Source: an uncultured Phascolarctobacterium sp.
GTDB lineage: Bacteria; Bacillota; Negativicutes; Acidaminococcales; Acidaminococcaceae
Reading direction: 5' to 3'
Assembly (NCBI GenBank): GCA_949299135.1
Contig: CASFZG010000007.1
Span: 25,276 to 89,275, forward strand
Length of the DNA stretch: 64,000 nucleotides
In this document: one piece after another, positions 34,406 to 42,359 of the stretch
Position numbering within the stretch: position 1 is the first letter of the stretch
Layout of the letters: every line of letters begins with the position of its first letter
Made by a program: the position numbers and the translations under genes
The notes under the pieces: model-generated
Told to the model about the DNA's origin: nothing
The model's database searches: none
What the model saw: only the letters and a program-made list of their open reading frames with translations

Positions 34406-36205
34406 ATGGGCCTTTTCCAAAAAGCACTTGAAACTTATAATTGTTTTTCAGCTAAAGCCGGTGTTGCTGAAGAAGGGCATGCTGCGTTGCTGCCGGTATC
34501 GCATATAATGCAGAATGCACAAATTGAAATTAGTATAGATATAAGTGGTAATTTTGCAGGAGCTGTTCTTGTAGATAAGAAAGAACAGAAAACAATTATA
34601 CCTGCGACGATAGAATCAGCCAGCAGAACCGGGGATAATAACAGGGCGCATCCGTTATCTGACCAGTTAAGGTATCTTATTAAAATAAACGAAGATAAAT
34701 ATAATGCTTATATTTCACAGCTTCAAGCGTGGACTGAATCTGTGTACTGTCATCCGAAAGCAGCTGCTGTTTTAAAATATGTGCAAAATGGCACAATTTT
34801 AAAAGATTTAGCGGCTGATAAAATAATTGTTTTAAATGACCAAGGAGAACCGGCAGAACCTAAAGGCTGCGATAAATTTATGGTGCGCTGGCGTGTACTG
34901 GGAGACTCACAAAATAATGTTACTGCTTGCTGGATGGATACGAGTCTGTTTGAAGCATATATAAATTATTATGACAGCCAGATTAAAGATAATGCTATGG
35001 ATTTATGCATGCTTGATGGCGATATGGATGTTGTCCTTGAAAGTAACCCAAAAGGTATAGTTGCCGCCAATTATGGCGCTAAACTTATATCTGCCAATGA
35101 TACAAGCGGCTTTACTTTTAGAGGACGTTTTACAGAAGGACGGCAGGCTGCGACTGTTGGCTATCATGCTTCACAAAAGGCGCATAATGCATTGCAATGG
35201 GTTGCAAGCGACCAAGGCGTTATTATCGGCGGCAGAACTTTTATTTGCTGGAACCCTAAAGGCAATACTGTACCGAAACGAATGAGTTTAATAAAACCAA
35301 ACAATCAGCCTGTAGGAGATAATCAGGTTGATTATTTAAAAAATTTGCAGCGCACTATGCTTGGATGCCGCAATGATTTGCCGGCAAATGACGATGTTAT
35401 TATAGCTTCTTTAGATGCGGCAACGACCGGCAGGCTCTCAGTTGTTTATTACAATGAACTAAAAGCATCTGATTTTTTGGACAGAGTAGAAAACTGGTAT
35501 CAAACATGTTGCTGGTATGCTTGGGATTGGAAAAATAAAAAAATATATGTACAGTCACCGCTAATAACTGATATTGCACGTTTTGCTTTTGGCGTTGAAA
35601 GAAAAGGCAAAGAAAATGCGGATATCGACATTAATGATAAACTGTTGCGTGAACAGGTGCAGCGCTTGTACAGATGTATTGCTGATGCTGTTAAAATACC
35701 GTTTGATATTGTTAAAGCTTTGGCAAAACGTGCTTCTATGCCTTTAGCTTATGAATTTGTTAACAGAAACAAATTGCTTTTTATAACCTGTGCAGTGATA
35801 CGTAAATACCATAATGATATTTTAGGCAAGGAGGAGTGGAAAATGAGCTTGGAGGATAATAAAAAAGACCGCAGCTATCAATTTGGGCGGTTGCTTGCGG
35901 TGATGGAAAAAATTGAACGTGATACTTATGATAAAGATGAGATGCGCGAGCCGAATGCTATCAGAATGCAAACGATATTCTGCGAACGTCCGCTGTATGT
36001 AAGCAAAATTTTAAATTTGCGTGTAACGCCTTATCTGCAGCGGCAAAATATACAAAGCAGGGCTTTTTACAGAAATTTGATTGGCAAAATAATGGAAGAA
36101 CTTTCTTGTTATTCAGAGTTTGAGCTGAATAAGCCGCTTAAAGAAACCTATTTGATGGGTTATTATTTACAGCGCAAAGAATTATATACACCTGTTAATA
36201 AATGA
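34406..36205 (+). CDS. cas8c: Type I-C Cas8c (Csd1), large Cascade subunit
   Basis: Recognises the PAM and forms the large subunit of I-C Cascade; in some systems the end of this gene also yields a small subunit (Cas11c) from an internal start. The 599 residues match Csd1: ALLPVSHIMQNAQIEISIDISGNF, HPLSDQLRYLIK, YYNELKASDFLDRVENWYQTC, and the C-terminal YQFGRLLAVMEKIERDTYD and ETYLMGYYLQRKELY. An internal ATG at MSLEDNKKDRSYQFGRLLAV (about 35843), preceded by GGAGGAG, is a good candidate for the internal Cas11c start. Confidence 0.95.
   Translation: MGLFQKALETYNCFSAKAGVAEEGHAALLPVSHIMQNAQIEISIDISGNFAGAVLVDKKEQKTIIPATIESASRTGDNNRAHPLSDQLRYLIKINEDKYNAYISQLQAWTESVYCHPKAAAVLKYVQNGTILKDLAADKIIVLNDQGEPAEPKGCDKFMVRWRVLGDSQNNVTACWMDTSLFEAYINYYDSQIKDNAMDLCMLDGDMDVVLESNPKGIVAANYGAKLISANDTSGFTFRGRFTEGRQAATVGYHASQKAHNALQWVASDQGVIIGGRTFICWNPKGNTVPKRMSLIKPNNQPVGDNQVDYLKNLQRTMLGCRNDLPANDDVIIASLDAATTGRLSVVYYNELKASDFLDRVENWYQTCCWYAWDWKNKKIYVQSPLITDIARFAFGVERKGKENADIDINDKLLREQVQRLYRCIADAVKIPFDIVKALAKRASMPLAYEFVNRNKLLFITCAVIRKYHNDILGKEEWKMSLEDNKKDRSYQFGRLLAVMEKIERDTYDKDEMREPNAIRMQTIFCERPLYVSKILNLRVTPYLQRQNIQSRAFYRNLIGKIMEELSCYSEFELNKPLKETYLMGYYLQRKELYTPVNK
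35843..36205 (+). CDS. Candidate internal Cas11c small subunit within cas8c
   Basis: Inside cas8c the ATG at 35843 (MSLEDNKKDRSYQFGRLL) is preceded by AAGGAGG at 35829-35835, a strong ribosome site that has no purpose for the full-length frame. Translation from here in the same frame gives about 120 helical residues. This equals the size and position of the Cas11c product known to be made from an internal start of cas8c in other type I-C systems. Expression is inferred from that precedent. Confidence 0.65.
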   Translation: MSLEDNKKDRSYQFGRLLAVMEKIERDTYDKDEMREPNAIRMQTIFCERPLYVSKILNLRVTPYLQRQNIQSRAFYRNLIGKIMEELSCYSEFELNKPLKETYLMGYYLQRKELYTPVNK

Positions 36206-36224
36206 TTTAAGGAGGAAATCTATC

Positions 36225-37079
36225 ATGGAAAGTTTGAAAAACAAAATTGATTTTGTGGTTTTAGTAACGGCAGATAAAGCAAATGTAAATGGTGATCCGC
36301 TTGATGGTAACAGACCGAGAACTGATTATGACGGCTATGGTGAAATTTCGGATGTTTGCATTAAAAGAAAAATTCGTAATCGTATGCAGGATTTAGGCAA
36401 TAATATTTTTGTACAGTCTGATGACCGTTGTGATGACCATTGCGGTAGTTTAAGTGAACGTGCTTCTAAAGAATTAAAAGATATTAAAGAAAAAGATAAA
36501 TATGCTGAAGCTGCTTGCGAAAAATGGCTTGATGTTCGCAGCTTCGGACAGGTTTTCGCCTTTAAGGCAAATAAAAAAGGCGAAGGCGTTTCTGTCGGTG
36601 TCCGCGGCCCTGTATCAATCCATCAGGCGGTAAGCGTTTCTCCGGTACAAATTCAGTCTATGCAAATAACCAAAAGCGTAAACGGCGAACCGGGAGAAGG
36701 CAAATCTTCCGATACTATGGGCATGAAACACATGGTTAATTTCGGTTTGTATAAAATTAAAGGTTCAGTTAATGTGCAGTTGGCAGAAAAAACAGGCTTC
36801 ACTGATGATGACGCAAATGTTTTAAAAGAATGTCTGCGTACCTTGTTTGTAAACGATGCATCTTCGGCACGTCCGGAAGGTTCTATGGAAGTTTACAAAT
36901 TGTATTGGTGGCAGCATAACTGCAAGGATGGGCAGTATTCTTCTGCCAAAGTGCACAGGTCTGTAAAAATTGAGTTGAAAAATAAAGATGATATGCCAAA
37001 AAGTGTTGATGATTATGTAATTCAATATGATGATAGTGAAATCAAAGGACTGAATGTAGAAATCATTGACGGTATTTAA
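36225..37079 (+). CDS. cas7c: Type I-C Cas7c (Csd2), Cascade backbone
   Basis: Forms the helical backbone of Cascade along the crRNA. The 284 residues start MESLKNKIDFVVLVTADKANV, then NGDPLDGNRPRTDYDGYGEISDVCIKRKIRNR, the hallmark of Csd2. SVGVRGPVSIHQAVSVSPV and DTMGMKHMVNFGLYKIKGSVN follow. It has a strong AAGGAGG site, as expected for the most abundant subunit. Its stop codon overlaps the cas4 start. Confidence 0.96.
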   Translation: MESLKNKIDFVVLVTADKANVNGDPLDGNRPRTDYDGYGEISDVCIKRKIRNRMQDLGNNIFVQSDDRCDDHCGSLSERASKELKDIKEKDKYAEAACEKWLDVRSFGQVFAFKANKKGEGVSVGVRGPVSIHQAVSVSPVQIQSMQITKSVNGEPGEGKSSDTMGMKHMVNFGLYKIKGSVNVQLAEKTGFTDDDANVLKECLRTLFVNDASSARPEGSMEVYKLYWWQHNCKDGQYSSAKVHRSVKIELKNKDDMPKSVDDYVIQYDDSEIKGLNVEIIDGI

Positions 37080-37759
37080 TGATTATGAAAGAATACAGTG
37101 ACGAAGAATTACTTATGCTGTCCGGCATACATCACTTTGCTTTTTGTAAAAGACGATGGGCATTAGTGCATTTAGAAAATCAGTGGGCAGATAATGTAAA
37201 AACCGTTGAAGGCAATATTTTGCATGAGCATTGTCATGATACCGATTTTACTGAATCAAGAGGCGATTTGTTAATCGTCAGGGGCTTATATTTTTCGTCC
37301 TACAAATTAGGAGTAACCGGGCAATGCGATGTAGTTGAATTTACACGTCGTAATGATGGCAAGGGTGCTGTGCTTTTCGGCAGAGAAGGCACTTGGGATA
37401 TATGCCCGGTGGAATATAAAAAAGGCAGGCCGATTTCAGGGCTGACTGACATCTCCCAACTCTGCGGGCAGGCACTGTGCCTTGAAGAAATGTTCGGCTG
37501 CCGTATAGAGTATGGCTATTTGTATTACGGAGAGCCGCGCAAACGCCAAAAAGTTATTTTTACTGATGAACTGCGTACGCAGGTAAAAGATATGCTTAAA
37601 GAAATGCACGAATATTATAAACGCGGCTACACCCCAAAAGTAAAAACAACGCCAAAGTGCAAAAGCTGTTCGCTGAAAGATATTTGCCTGCCAAAATTAT
37701 GTAAAAATATTTCTGTCGCTGCATATTACAGCAAAAATTTAGGAGCGGACGAAAAATGA
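37079..37759 (+). CDS. cas4: CRISPR adaptation nuclease Cas4
   Basis: Trims prespacers and checks the PAM during spacer uptake. The 226 residues begin with HFAFCKRRWALVHLENQW, carrying the first iron-sulphur Cys. The RecB-like motif follows (GVTGQCDVVEF, CPVEYKKGRP), and the C-terminal cysteines are in CKSCSLKDICLPKLC. It starts at the cas7c stop (TAATG), with a second ATG two codons on, and overlaps cas1 by ATGA. Confidence 0.95.
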   Translation: MIMKEYSDEELLMLSGIHHFAFCKRRWALVHLENQWADNVKTVEGNILHEHCHDTDFTESRGDLLIVRGLYFSSYKLGVTGQCDVVEFTRRNDGKGAVLFGREGTWDICPVEYKKGRPISGLTDISQLCGQALCLEEMFGCRIEYGYLYYGEPRKRQKVIFTDELRTQVKDMLKEMHEYYKRGYTPKVKTTPKCKSCSLKDICLPKLCKNISVAAYYSKNLGADEK

Positions 37760-38787
37760 AAAAGCTGCTTAATACTTTGTTTGTAGTTTCTCCAGATACC
37801 TATCTTGCGTTGGAAAATGAAAACGTCGTTATTTATCGGGAAGAAACGGTTTTACGCAGGATTCCGCTTTTGACGCTGGAAAATATTTTGTATTTTGGCT
37901 ATAAAGGTGCCAGTCCGGCTTTAATGGGCGCTTGCGCGGAACGGAATATAGGCTTGTGCTTTTTAAAGCCCGGCGGCAGATTTTTGGCGCGCGTTTGCGG
38001 CTCATCTTATGGCAATGTGCTTTTGCGCAAAGAACAGTACAGAATTTCCGATAATCCTGAAATCGCCTGCCGCTTTGCCCGTAATTTTATTGCCGGAAAA
38101 ATCTATAATTCACGCAGTGTTATAAGGCGCGCTTTGCGCGACCATCCGCTGAGCGTTGATAAAGAAAAGCTTGAATTTGTTGCCAATGAGCTGATGCACA
38201 GCGTAAGGCTTGCGCGCGTATGCGGTGATTTGGATGAGCTGCGCGGAATAGAAGGCAACAGTGCCAAACTTTATTTCAGCGTTTTTGAGCAGTTAATTTT
38301 GAATGATAAAACTACTTTCAGTTTTAACGGCAGGGTGAAGCGTCCTCCGGGAGATGCGGTAAATGCAATGCTTTCGTTTGTTTATGTGCTGCTTGCGCAT
38401 GATTGTGCCAGTGCCTTGGAAAGCGTCGGGCTGGATTCTTATGTTGGCTTTTTGCATGCAGACAGGCCGGGACGGCAATCGCTGGCGCTTGACCTGATGG
38501 AAGAACTTCGTTCGGTTTATGCGGACCGTTTTATTTTGTTTTTAATAAATAACAGGATGATTAAGGCAAATTGCTTTGATTACCGTGAAAACGGCAGCGT
38601 TTATCTGAATGATGAGGGCAGAAAAACAGTTTTGGCAGAGTGGCAAAAACGTAAGCAGGATTCAATTACGCACCCGTTTTTAAACGAGAAAATACAGTGG
38701 GGGCTTGTTCCGTATGCGCAGGCGTTGCTGTTAGCGCGTTGCATTCGTGGCGATTTAGATGAGTATCCGGCGTTTTTATGGAAGTGA
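37756..38787 (+). CDS. cas1: CRISPR integrase Cas1 (type I-C)
   Basis: Integrates new spacers together with Cas2. The 343 residues carry the metal-binding residues in their usual places: the Glu in GIEGNSAKLYFSVF, the His in VGFLHADRPGRQSLALDLMEELR and the Asp of ALDLMEE. It overlaps cas4 by four bases and cas2 starts five bases after its stop. Codon use is less AT-rich than in cas3-cas7c, closer to the chromosome at large. Confidence 0.97.
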   Translation: MKKLLNTLFVVSPDTYLALENENVVIYREETVLRRIPLLTLENILYFGYKGASPALMGACAERNIGLCFLKPGGRFLARVCGSSYGNVLLRKEQYRISDNPEIACRFARNFIAGKIYNSRSVIRRALRDHPLSVDKEKLEFVANELMHSVRLARVCGDLDELRGIEGNSAKLYFSVFEQLILNDKTTFSFNGRVKRPPGDAVNAMLSFVYVLLAHDCASALESVGLDSYVGFLHADRPGRQSLALDLMEELRSVYADRFILFLINNRMIKANCFDYRENGSVYLNDEGRKTVLAEWQKRKQDSITHPFLNEKIQWGLVPYAQALLLARCIRGDLDEYPAFLWK

Positions 38788-38791
38788 TTAA

Positions 38792-39082
38792 ATGTTGATT
38801 TTGGTTACTTATGATGTTAATACCGAAGATGAAGCGGGCAGGGCGCGTTTGCGTAAGGTCGCCAAAATGTGCGTAAAACATGGGCAGCGCGTGCAGAATT
38901 CTGTGTTTGAGTGCATTTTGAATGAAGCGCAGTATGTTTTGCTTAAGCATCAGCTTTGTGAAATTATTGATGCAGAAAAAGATAGTTTAAGGTTTTACAA
39001 TTTAGGTAATAAGTACCAAAATAAAACAGAACATTTTGGTGCGAAGGCTTCGTATGAAGCCGAAGGAGTTTTATTATTGTAG
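38792..39082 (+). CDS. cas2: CRISPR-associated protein Cas2
   Basis: Structural partner of Cas1 in the integration complex. The 96 residues have the ferredoxin-like start MLILVTYDVNTEDEAGRARLRK with the conserved Asp after the first strand, then CVKHGQRVQNSVFECIL. It is the last cas gene, 131 bases before the first repeat. Confidence 0.96.
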   Translation: MLILVTYDVNTEDEAGRARLRKVAKMCVKHGQRVQNSVFECILNEAQYVLLKHQLCEIIDAEKDSLRFYNLGNKYQNKTEHFGAKASYEAEGVLLL

Positions 39083-39213
39083 TGCGAAGCAGAGTTAAAC
39101 ATAAATTTTATGTGCCTGAAAAAGCGTGGTTTTAATGCTTTCAGGCAAAAATGTAAGCGCTTCGCACTTTTATAAAGATAGAATGATGAAATAATATATT
39201 CTGTCTTTATACT
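39083..39213 (+). promoter_or_regulatory. Leader of the I-C array with nested hairpins
   Basis: The 131 bases between cas2 and the first repeat contain an outer inverted repeat, TGCGAAGC and GCTTCGCA, enclosing an inner one, GCCTGAAA and TTTCAGGC. The outer arm is followed by CTTTTA and could end cas transcription. The next 45 bases, AT-rich, adjoin the first repeat and should hold the promoter and integration signals. Confidence 0.7.
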
Positions 39214-40523
39214 GTCGCTGCCCGCATGGGCAGCGTGGATTGAAATAACACGCCGCCACGTTGCCCAATCACATTTATGGTCGCTGCCCGCATGGGCAGC
39301 GTGGATTGAAATCGCTTCTTTATCGTTTATTGCAAGCTGTATAACGTCGCTGCCCGCATGGGCAGCGTGGATTGAAATCCCAGTTTTCAGTTACCCAGCC
39401 AACGCCTTTGTGTCGCTGCCCGCATGGGCAGCGTGGATTGAAATGTGTTGCAAAAGTTCTATTTGATGTCTGATTAGGTCGCTGCCCGCATGGGCAGCGT
39501 GGATTGAAATATACTGATTGCTGAAGGTTATACATAGCAGTAAGTCGCTGCCCGCATGGGCAGCGTGGATTGAAATTAATGCCGCAAATACAACGGCAGG
39601 AGTTAAGCTGTCGCTGCCCGCATGGGCAGCGTGGATTGAAATTATTGCCTTCGCGTTGCCTTATTTTGGGTATATTTGTCGCTGCCCGCATGGGCAGCGT
39701 GGATTGAAATTATTGACGCATATATCGGTAACTTGTGGCTGCGGTCGCTGCCCGCATGGGCAGCGTGGATTGAAATGTTTTACGGTAAAGGGGGTATGCG
39801 GAATATGGCGGTCGCTGCCCGCATGGGCAGCGTGGATTGAAATGAAAAGTACAATACAACTGCATATAAGGTTGGAAAGGTCGCTGCCCGCATGGGCAGC
39901 GTGGATTGAAATGCATTTTCCACATTCGCAATTCTCTGTTGGCTAATCTGTCGCTGCCCGCATGGGCAGCGTGGATTGAAATTAAATTAACAACAGGTCA
40001 AGAACTGCTTGTAATGTCGCTGCCCGCATGGGCAGCGTGGATTGAAATCTGTAATGAACATTTAAAAATCCTTCTTATTTACGGTCGCTGCCCGCATGGG
40101 CAGCGTGGATTGAAATAAACTTGCTGGCCGTGCCGCCGCTGTCCGGGCGCGTCGTCGCTGCCCGCATGGGCAGCGTGGATTGAAATTCAAACTTCCGCGC
40201 CGGTGCGCGCTTGCGTGCTGGTCGCTGCCCGCATGGGCAGCGTGGATTGAAATAACGACATAGAGGCAGAAGCAGCGGCGGCATGCAACGTCGCTGCCCG
40301 CATGGGCAGCGTGGATTGAAATATCGGCAATTTTCTGTTCACGTTCTTTTTGCCCCTGTCGCTGCCCGCATGGGCAGCGTGGATTGAAATGATGAGCAGA
40401 AACCTTTTAAAAAGCAGCTAAAAAGTCGCTGCCCGCATGGGCAGCGTGGATTGAAATGGTGAACAGGCTATTCTTAATAAAGAAATTTGTGTCGCTGTCC
40501 ACTTGGACGGCGTGGATACATCC
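39214..40523 (+). CRISPR. Type I-C CRISPR array: 19 identical repeats, one degenerate terminal repeat, 19 spacers
   Basis: Repeats are 33 bases, with 5' GTCGCTGCCC, loop GCAT, then GGGCAGCG and the 3' end TGGATTGAAAT; the hairpin stem is eight base pairs. Repeat starts are 39214, 39280, 39346, 39412, 39478, 39544, 39610, 39678, 39744, 39811, 39880, 39950, 40016, 40084, 40154, 40221, 40290, 40358 and 40425. Spacers are 33-37 bases, with 33 favoured near the leader. The 20th unit at 40491 has lost the TTGAAAT end and changed its stem. The array follows cas2 in the same orientation and all spacers look different from one another. Confidence 0.98.
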
Positions 40524-40545
40524 TTTAGGATTTAATTTTGGGTAT

Positions 40546-40568
40546 AAAAAAGCCGCTTTAGCAGCGGC
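40546..40568 (-). terminator. Minus-strand terminator at the distal end of the first array
   Basis: Read on the minus strand, GCCGCT, loop GCTAA and AGCGGC are followed by TTTTTT. It would stop transcripts from the minus-strand gene pair before they enter the array antisense. Confidence 0.8.
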
Positions 40569-40609
40569 GTTATACAATAAACTTCTTCACCCCTCTTAAA
40601 TTTAGGCAT

Positions 40610-40640
40610 AAAAAAGCGCCTATGTAAAAACATAAGCGCG
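40610..40640 (-). terminator. Minus-strand terminator of the two-gene module
   Basis: Read on the minus strand, GCGCTTATGT, loop and ACATAGGCGC are followed by TTTTTTATG, 20 bases after the stop codon of the 61-residue gene. It stands in tandem with the next minus-strand terminator. Confidence 0.8.
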
Positions 40641-40658
40641 GTTAATCTTTATTAAATT

Positions 40659-40844
40659 TTAAACTACTTTCTTTTCTTCTTTTATAAGAAACATTTCCAT
40701 TTCTTCATCAGTAAGTACACGACCTAATTGCTCGCGATATTTTATAGCAGCTCGAAGGTCATAATTTTTATTATTTTTTGGCGGCATCGTAATTCTACCG
40801 TCTTTTAAATGAGTATCAAACTCAAAAACTTTTTCTTTATCCAT
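40659..40844 (-). CDS. Small protein of unknown function (61 aa) paired with a GNAT-like gene
   Basis: I do not recognise the family. The 61 residues are strongly charged, starting MDKEKVFEFDTHLKDGRITMPP. The short DGRITMPP stretch recalls the first strands of AbrB-type antitoxins, followed by a helix-rich part (YREQLGRVLTDEEMEMFLI). It follows the GNAT-like gene by one base and has a good ribosome site (GGAGG) inside the end of that gene, so the two are coupled. An antitoxin or accessory role is possible but not shown. Confidence 0.7.
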   Translation of the reverse strand: MDKEKVFEFDTHLKDGRITMPPKNNKNYDLRAAIKYREQLGRVLTDEEMEMFLIKEEKKVV

Positions 40845-40845
40845 G

Positions 40846-41493
40846 TTATTGACCTCCTTCTTCTAAAGTATAAATTTCAAGTAATTTTAAAGCAGCGTCT
40901 GTATCAAGATACATTCTTTGTTCCGTTATATTTTTGGCGTTAAACATCTCTTTATAATAATCTACTAAATCGGTTTTAGCGTCAAAAGCAACATAACCAT
41001 CATTTCCATTTTTAAAGCTATGCTGACATGCTATTGCAAATAAATGACCGCCAACACCTGTATATTTACCATTTTTACCAAAATTTGAAGGCGCACTCTC
41101 AACTATACCTATAAAGGTAAATCCGTCTTCATTTTTTAAAGATATTAAGCCTTCAACTGCTTTGCTATCCTTGATATTAAGCTGAAATACCTCAAATCCT
41201 TCTTGAAAAGGTTTACTCCAATCAAATTTCCAGCCATCTTTCATCATTGAACGGGCTTCTGCTTTAGAAATTTTAATCGCAGAAAAATCAGTATTCAAAA
41301 TCTCCCCTGTTTTACTATCTTTTAAGCACGGGGTAAGTTCATCAATAATTATATCAATATCTGGCATATTACCATCCTTTACATTAGTAATTATACCATT
41401 TTTTAGGATTTCTTTCAATTTTTTAACTCTGTTTGAATACTTTTTCTTAGGTTTTACCAGCTTCTGCCAATCTTCACTGGCCAGATACCACAC
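40846..41493 (-). CDS. GNAT-like protein, possibly 5'-truncated, lodged between the two CRISPR arrays
   Basis: The last 90 residues look like a GNAT fold: FTFIGIVESAP, then YTGVGGHLFAIACQHSF in place of the acetyl-CoA loop, then DGYVAFDAKTDLVDYYKEMF. Similar domains occur at the ends of phage head-morphogenesis proteins and as toxins. The open frame starts with GTG at 41493, has no visible ribosome site, and begins just 18 bases from the first repeat of the second array, so the true N-terminus may have been lost. The region is markedly AT-rich. I call it GNAT-like with moderate confidence and leave function open. Confidence 0.6.
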   Translation of the reverse strand: MWYLASEDWQKLVKPKKKYSNRVKKLKEILKNGIITNVKDGNMPDIDIIIDELTPCLKDSKTGEILNTDFSAIKISKAEARSMMKDGWKFDWSKPFQEGFEVFQLNIKDSKAVEGLISLKNEDGFTFIGIVESAPSNFGKNGKYTGVGGHLFAIACQHSFKNGNDGYVAFDAKTDLVDYYKEMFNAKNITEQRMYLDTDAALKLLEIYTLEEGGQ

Positions 41494-41510
41494 AGCACTT
41501 TTTTAGAAAA

Positions 41511-42025
41511 GTCGCAGCCCTCATGGGCTGCGTGGATTGAAATTTCAGGCAAAGAAAAAACTTCCAACCGTGCACCCTGTCGCAGCCCTCATGGGCTGCG
41601 TGGATTGAAATTACGCCTGCTTTTTAGCGGTTTTAGCAGCGTGGATTGAAATGTTGGCAATCGTCAAGGATTGCTTGACAGTTGCTGTCGCTGCCCACTT
41701 GGGCAGCGTGGATTGAAATCAAACGTGCGCCAGGCAGAAATGCAGCAGCGAGGATTGAAATCCTTAACAAAAATCGTCCACCTTGTTTTTCCGCTGGTCG
41801 CAGCCCTCATGGGCTGCGTGGATTGAAATAGCGCATAGGCACAAATCGCCATTTGGCGCAAGGTCGCTGCCCACACGGGCAGCGAGGATTGAAATGTTTT
41901 GGTATCACTTACGGATACTTCCGGCTTTTTGTCGCTGCCCGCTCGGGCAGCGTGGATTGAAAGTTGATATAACTTTACTATGTAACACTTTTGGTATTAG
42001 CTTTTTGTTGGCTATGGACTGAAAT
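41511..42025 (+). CRISPR. Second, decaying type I-C array with variant and half repeats
   Basis: Full 33-base repeats start at 41511, 41579, 41687, 41797, 41863 and 41931. Half repeats keeping only the 3' 17 bases are at 41636-41652 and 41745-41761, and a weak remnant at 42010-42025 ends in CTGAAAT. Three full repeats have the stem CAGCCC / GGGCTG where the others have CTGCCC / GGGCAG, a paired change. Loops vary (TCAT, ACTT, ACAC, GCTC) and two units read GAGGATTG for GTGGATTG. Spacers between full repeats are 33-35 bases. It has no leader or cas genes of its own and lies in the same orientation as the first array. Confidence 0.93.
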
Positions 42026-42110
42026 TAGCATTTAGAGCATTATAATAATTGTAAAATTTGTTTATATTGCTGCTTAAATGAGATGTTTCAATAAATAGGA
42101 GAAAATTTAA

Positions 42111-42359
42111 ATGAAAGTAAGATATGTTGGTATAACTTTTGGCGTAGATTCTTTGACTGATGGCAAAATATATGAGTGCGTTGGAATTGAACTACCATTT
42201 ATTAGAATTATAGATGATTCAGGAGAAGATTATTTATATTCTGCATCTATTCAAAGTGATTTAACTGACCCAGATAAAAAAGGGCGATGGGAAATTGTTG
42301 AAGACGATGAAAATGGAAGTTTAAAAACAGCTATTGAAGGATGGGCTGTTAATTTTTAG
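42111..42359 (+). CDS. Small protein of unknown function (82 aa)
   Basis: The 82 residues form a likely small beta-barrel: MKVRYVGITFGVDSLTDGKIYECVGIE, then FIRIIDDSGEDYLYSA. The pattern of a growing-strand start followed by DGKIYE and DDSGEDYLY recurs in many small firmicute proteins of unknown role, often near mobile or immunity genes. AATAGGAGAA precedes the ATG. It is AT-rich like the preceding module. It stands alone, and function is unknown. Confidence 0.7.
   Translation: MKVRYVGITFGVDSLTDGKIYECVGIELPFIRIIDDSGEDYLYSASIQSDLTDPDKKGRWEIVEDDENGSLKTAIEGWAVNF

Noticed and set aside
35755..35763. A second nine-base match to the solitary spacer (ATTTGTTAA) inside cas8c
   Set aside because: The flanking triplet is TGA, not a pyrimidine-pyrimidine-C PAM, and it is not near a promoter. 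It does show that short AT-rich matches can occur by chance, which tempers the main finding.
39320..40284. Open frames on both strands across the first array, coding for repeated SLPAWAAWIEI- or FNPRCPCGQR-like units
   Set aside because: They are translations of the CRISPR repeat, whose 33-base length keeps frames open; spacers and repeats explain them fully.
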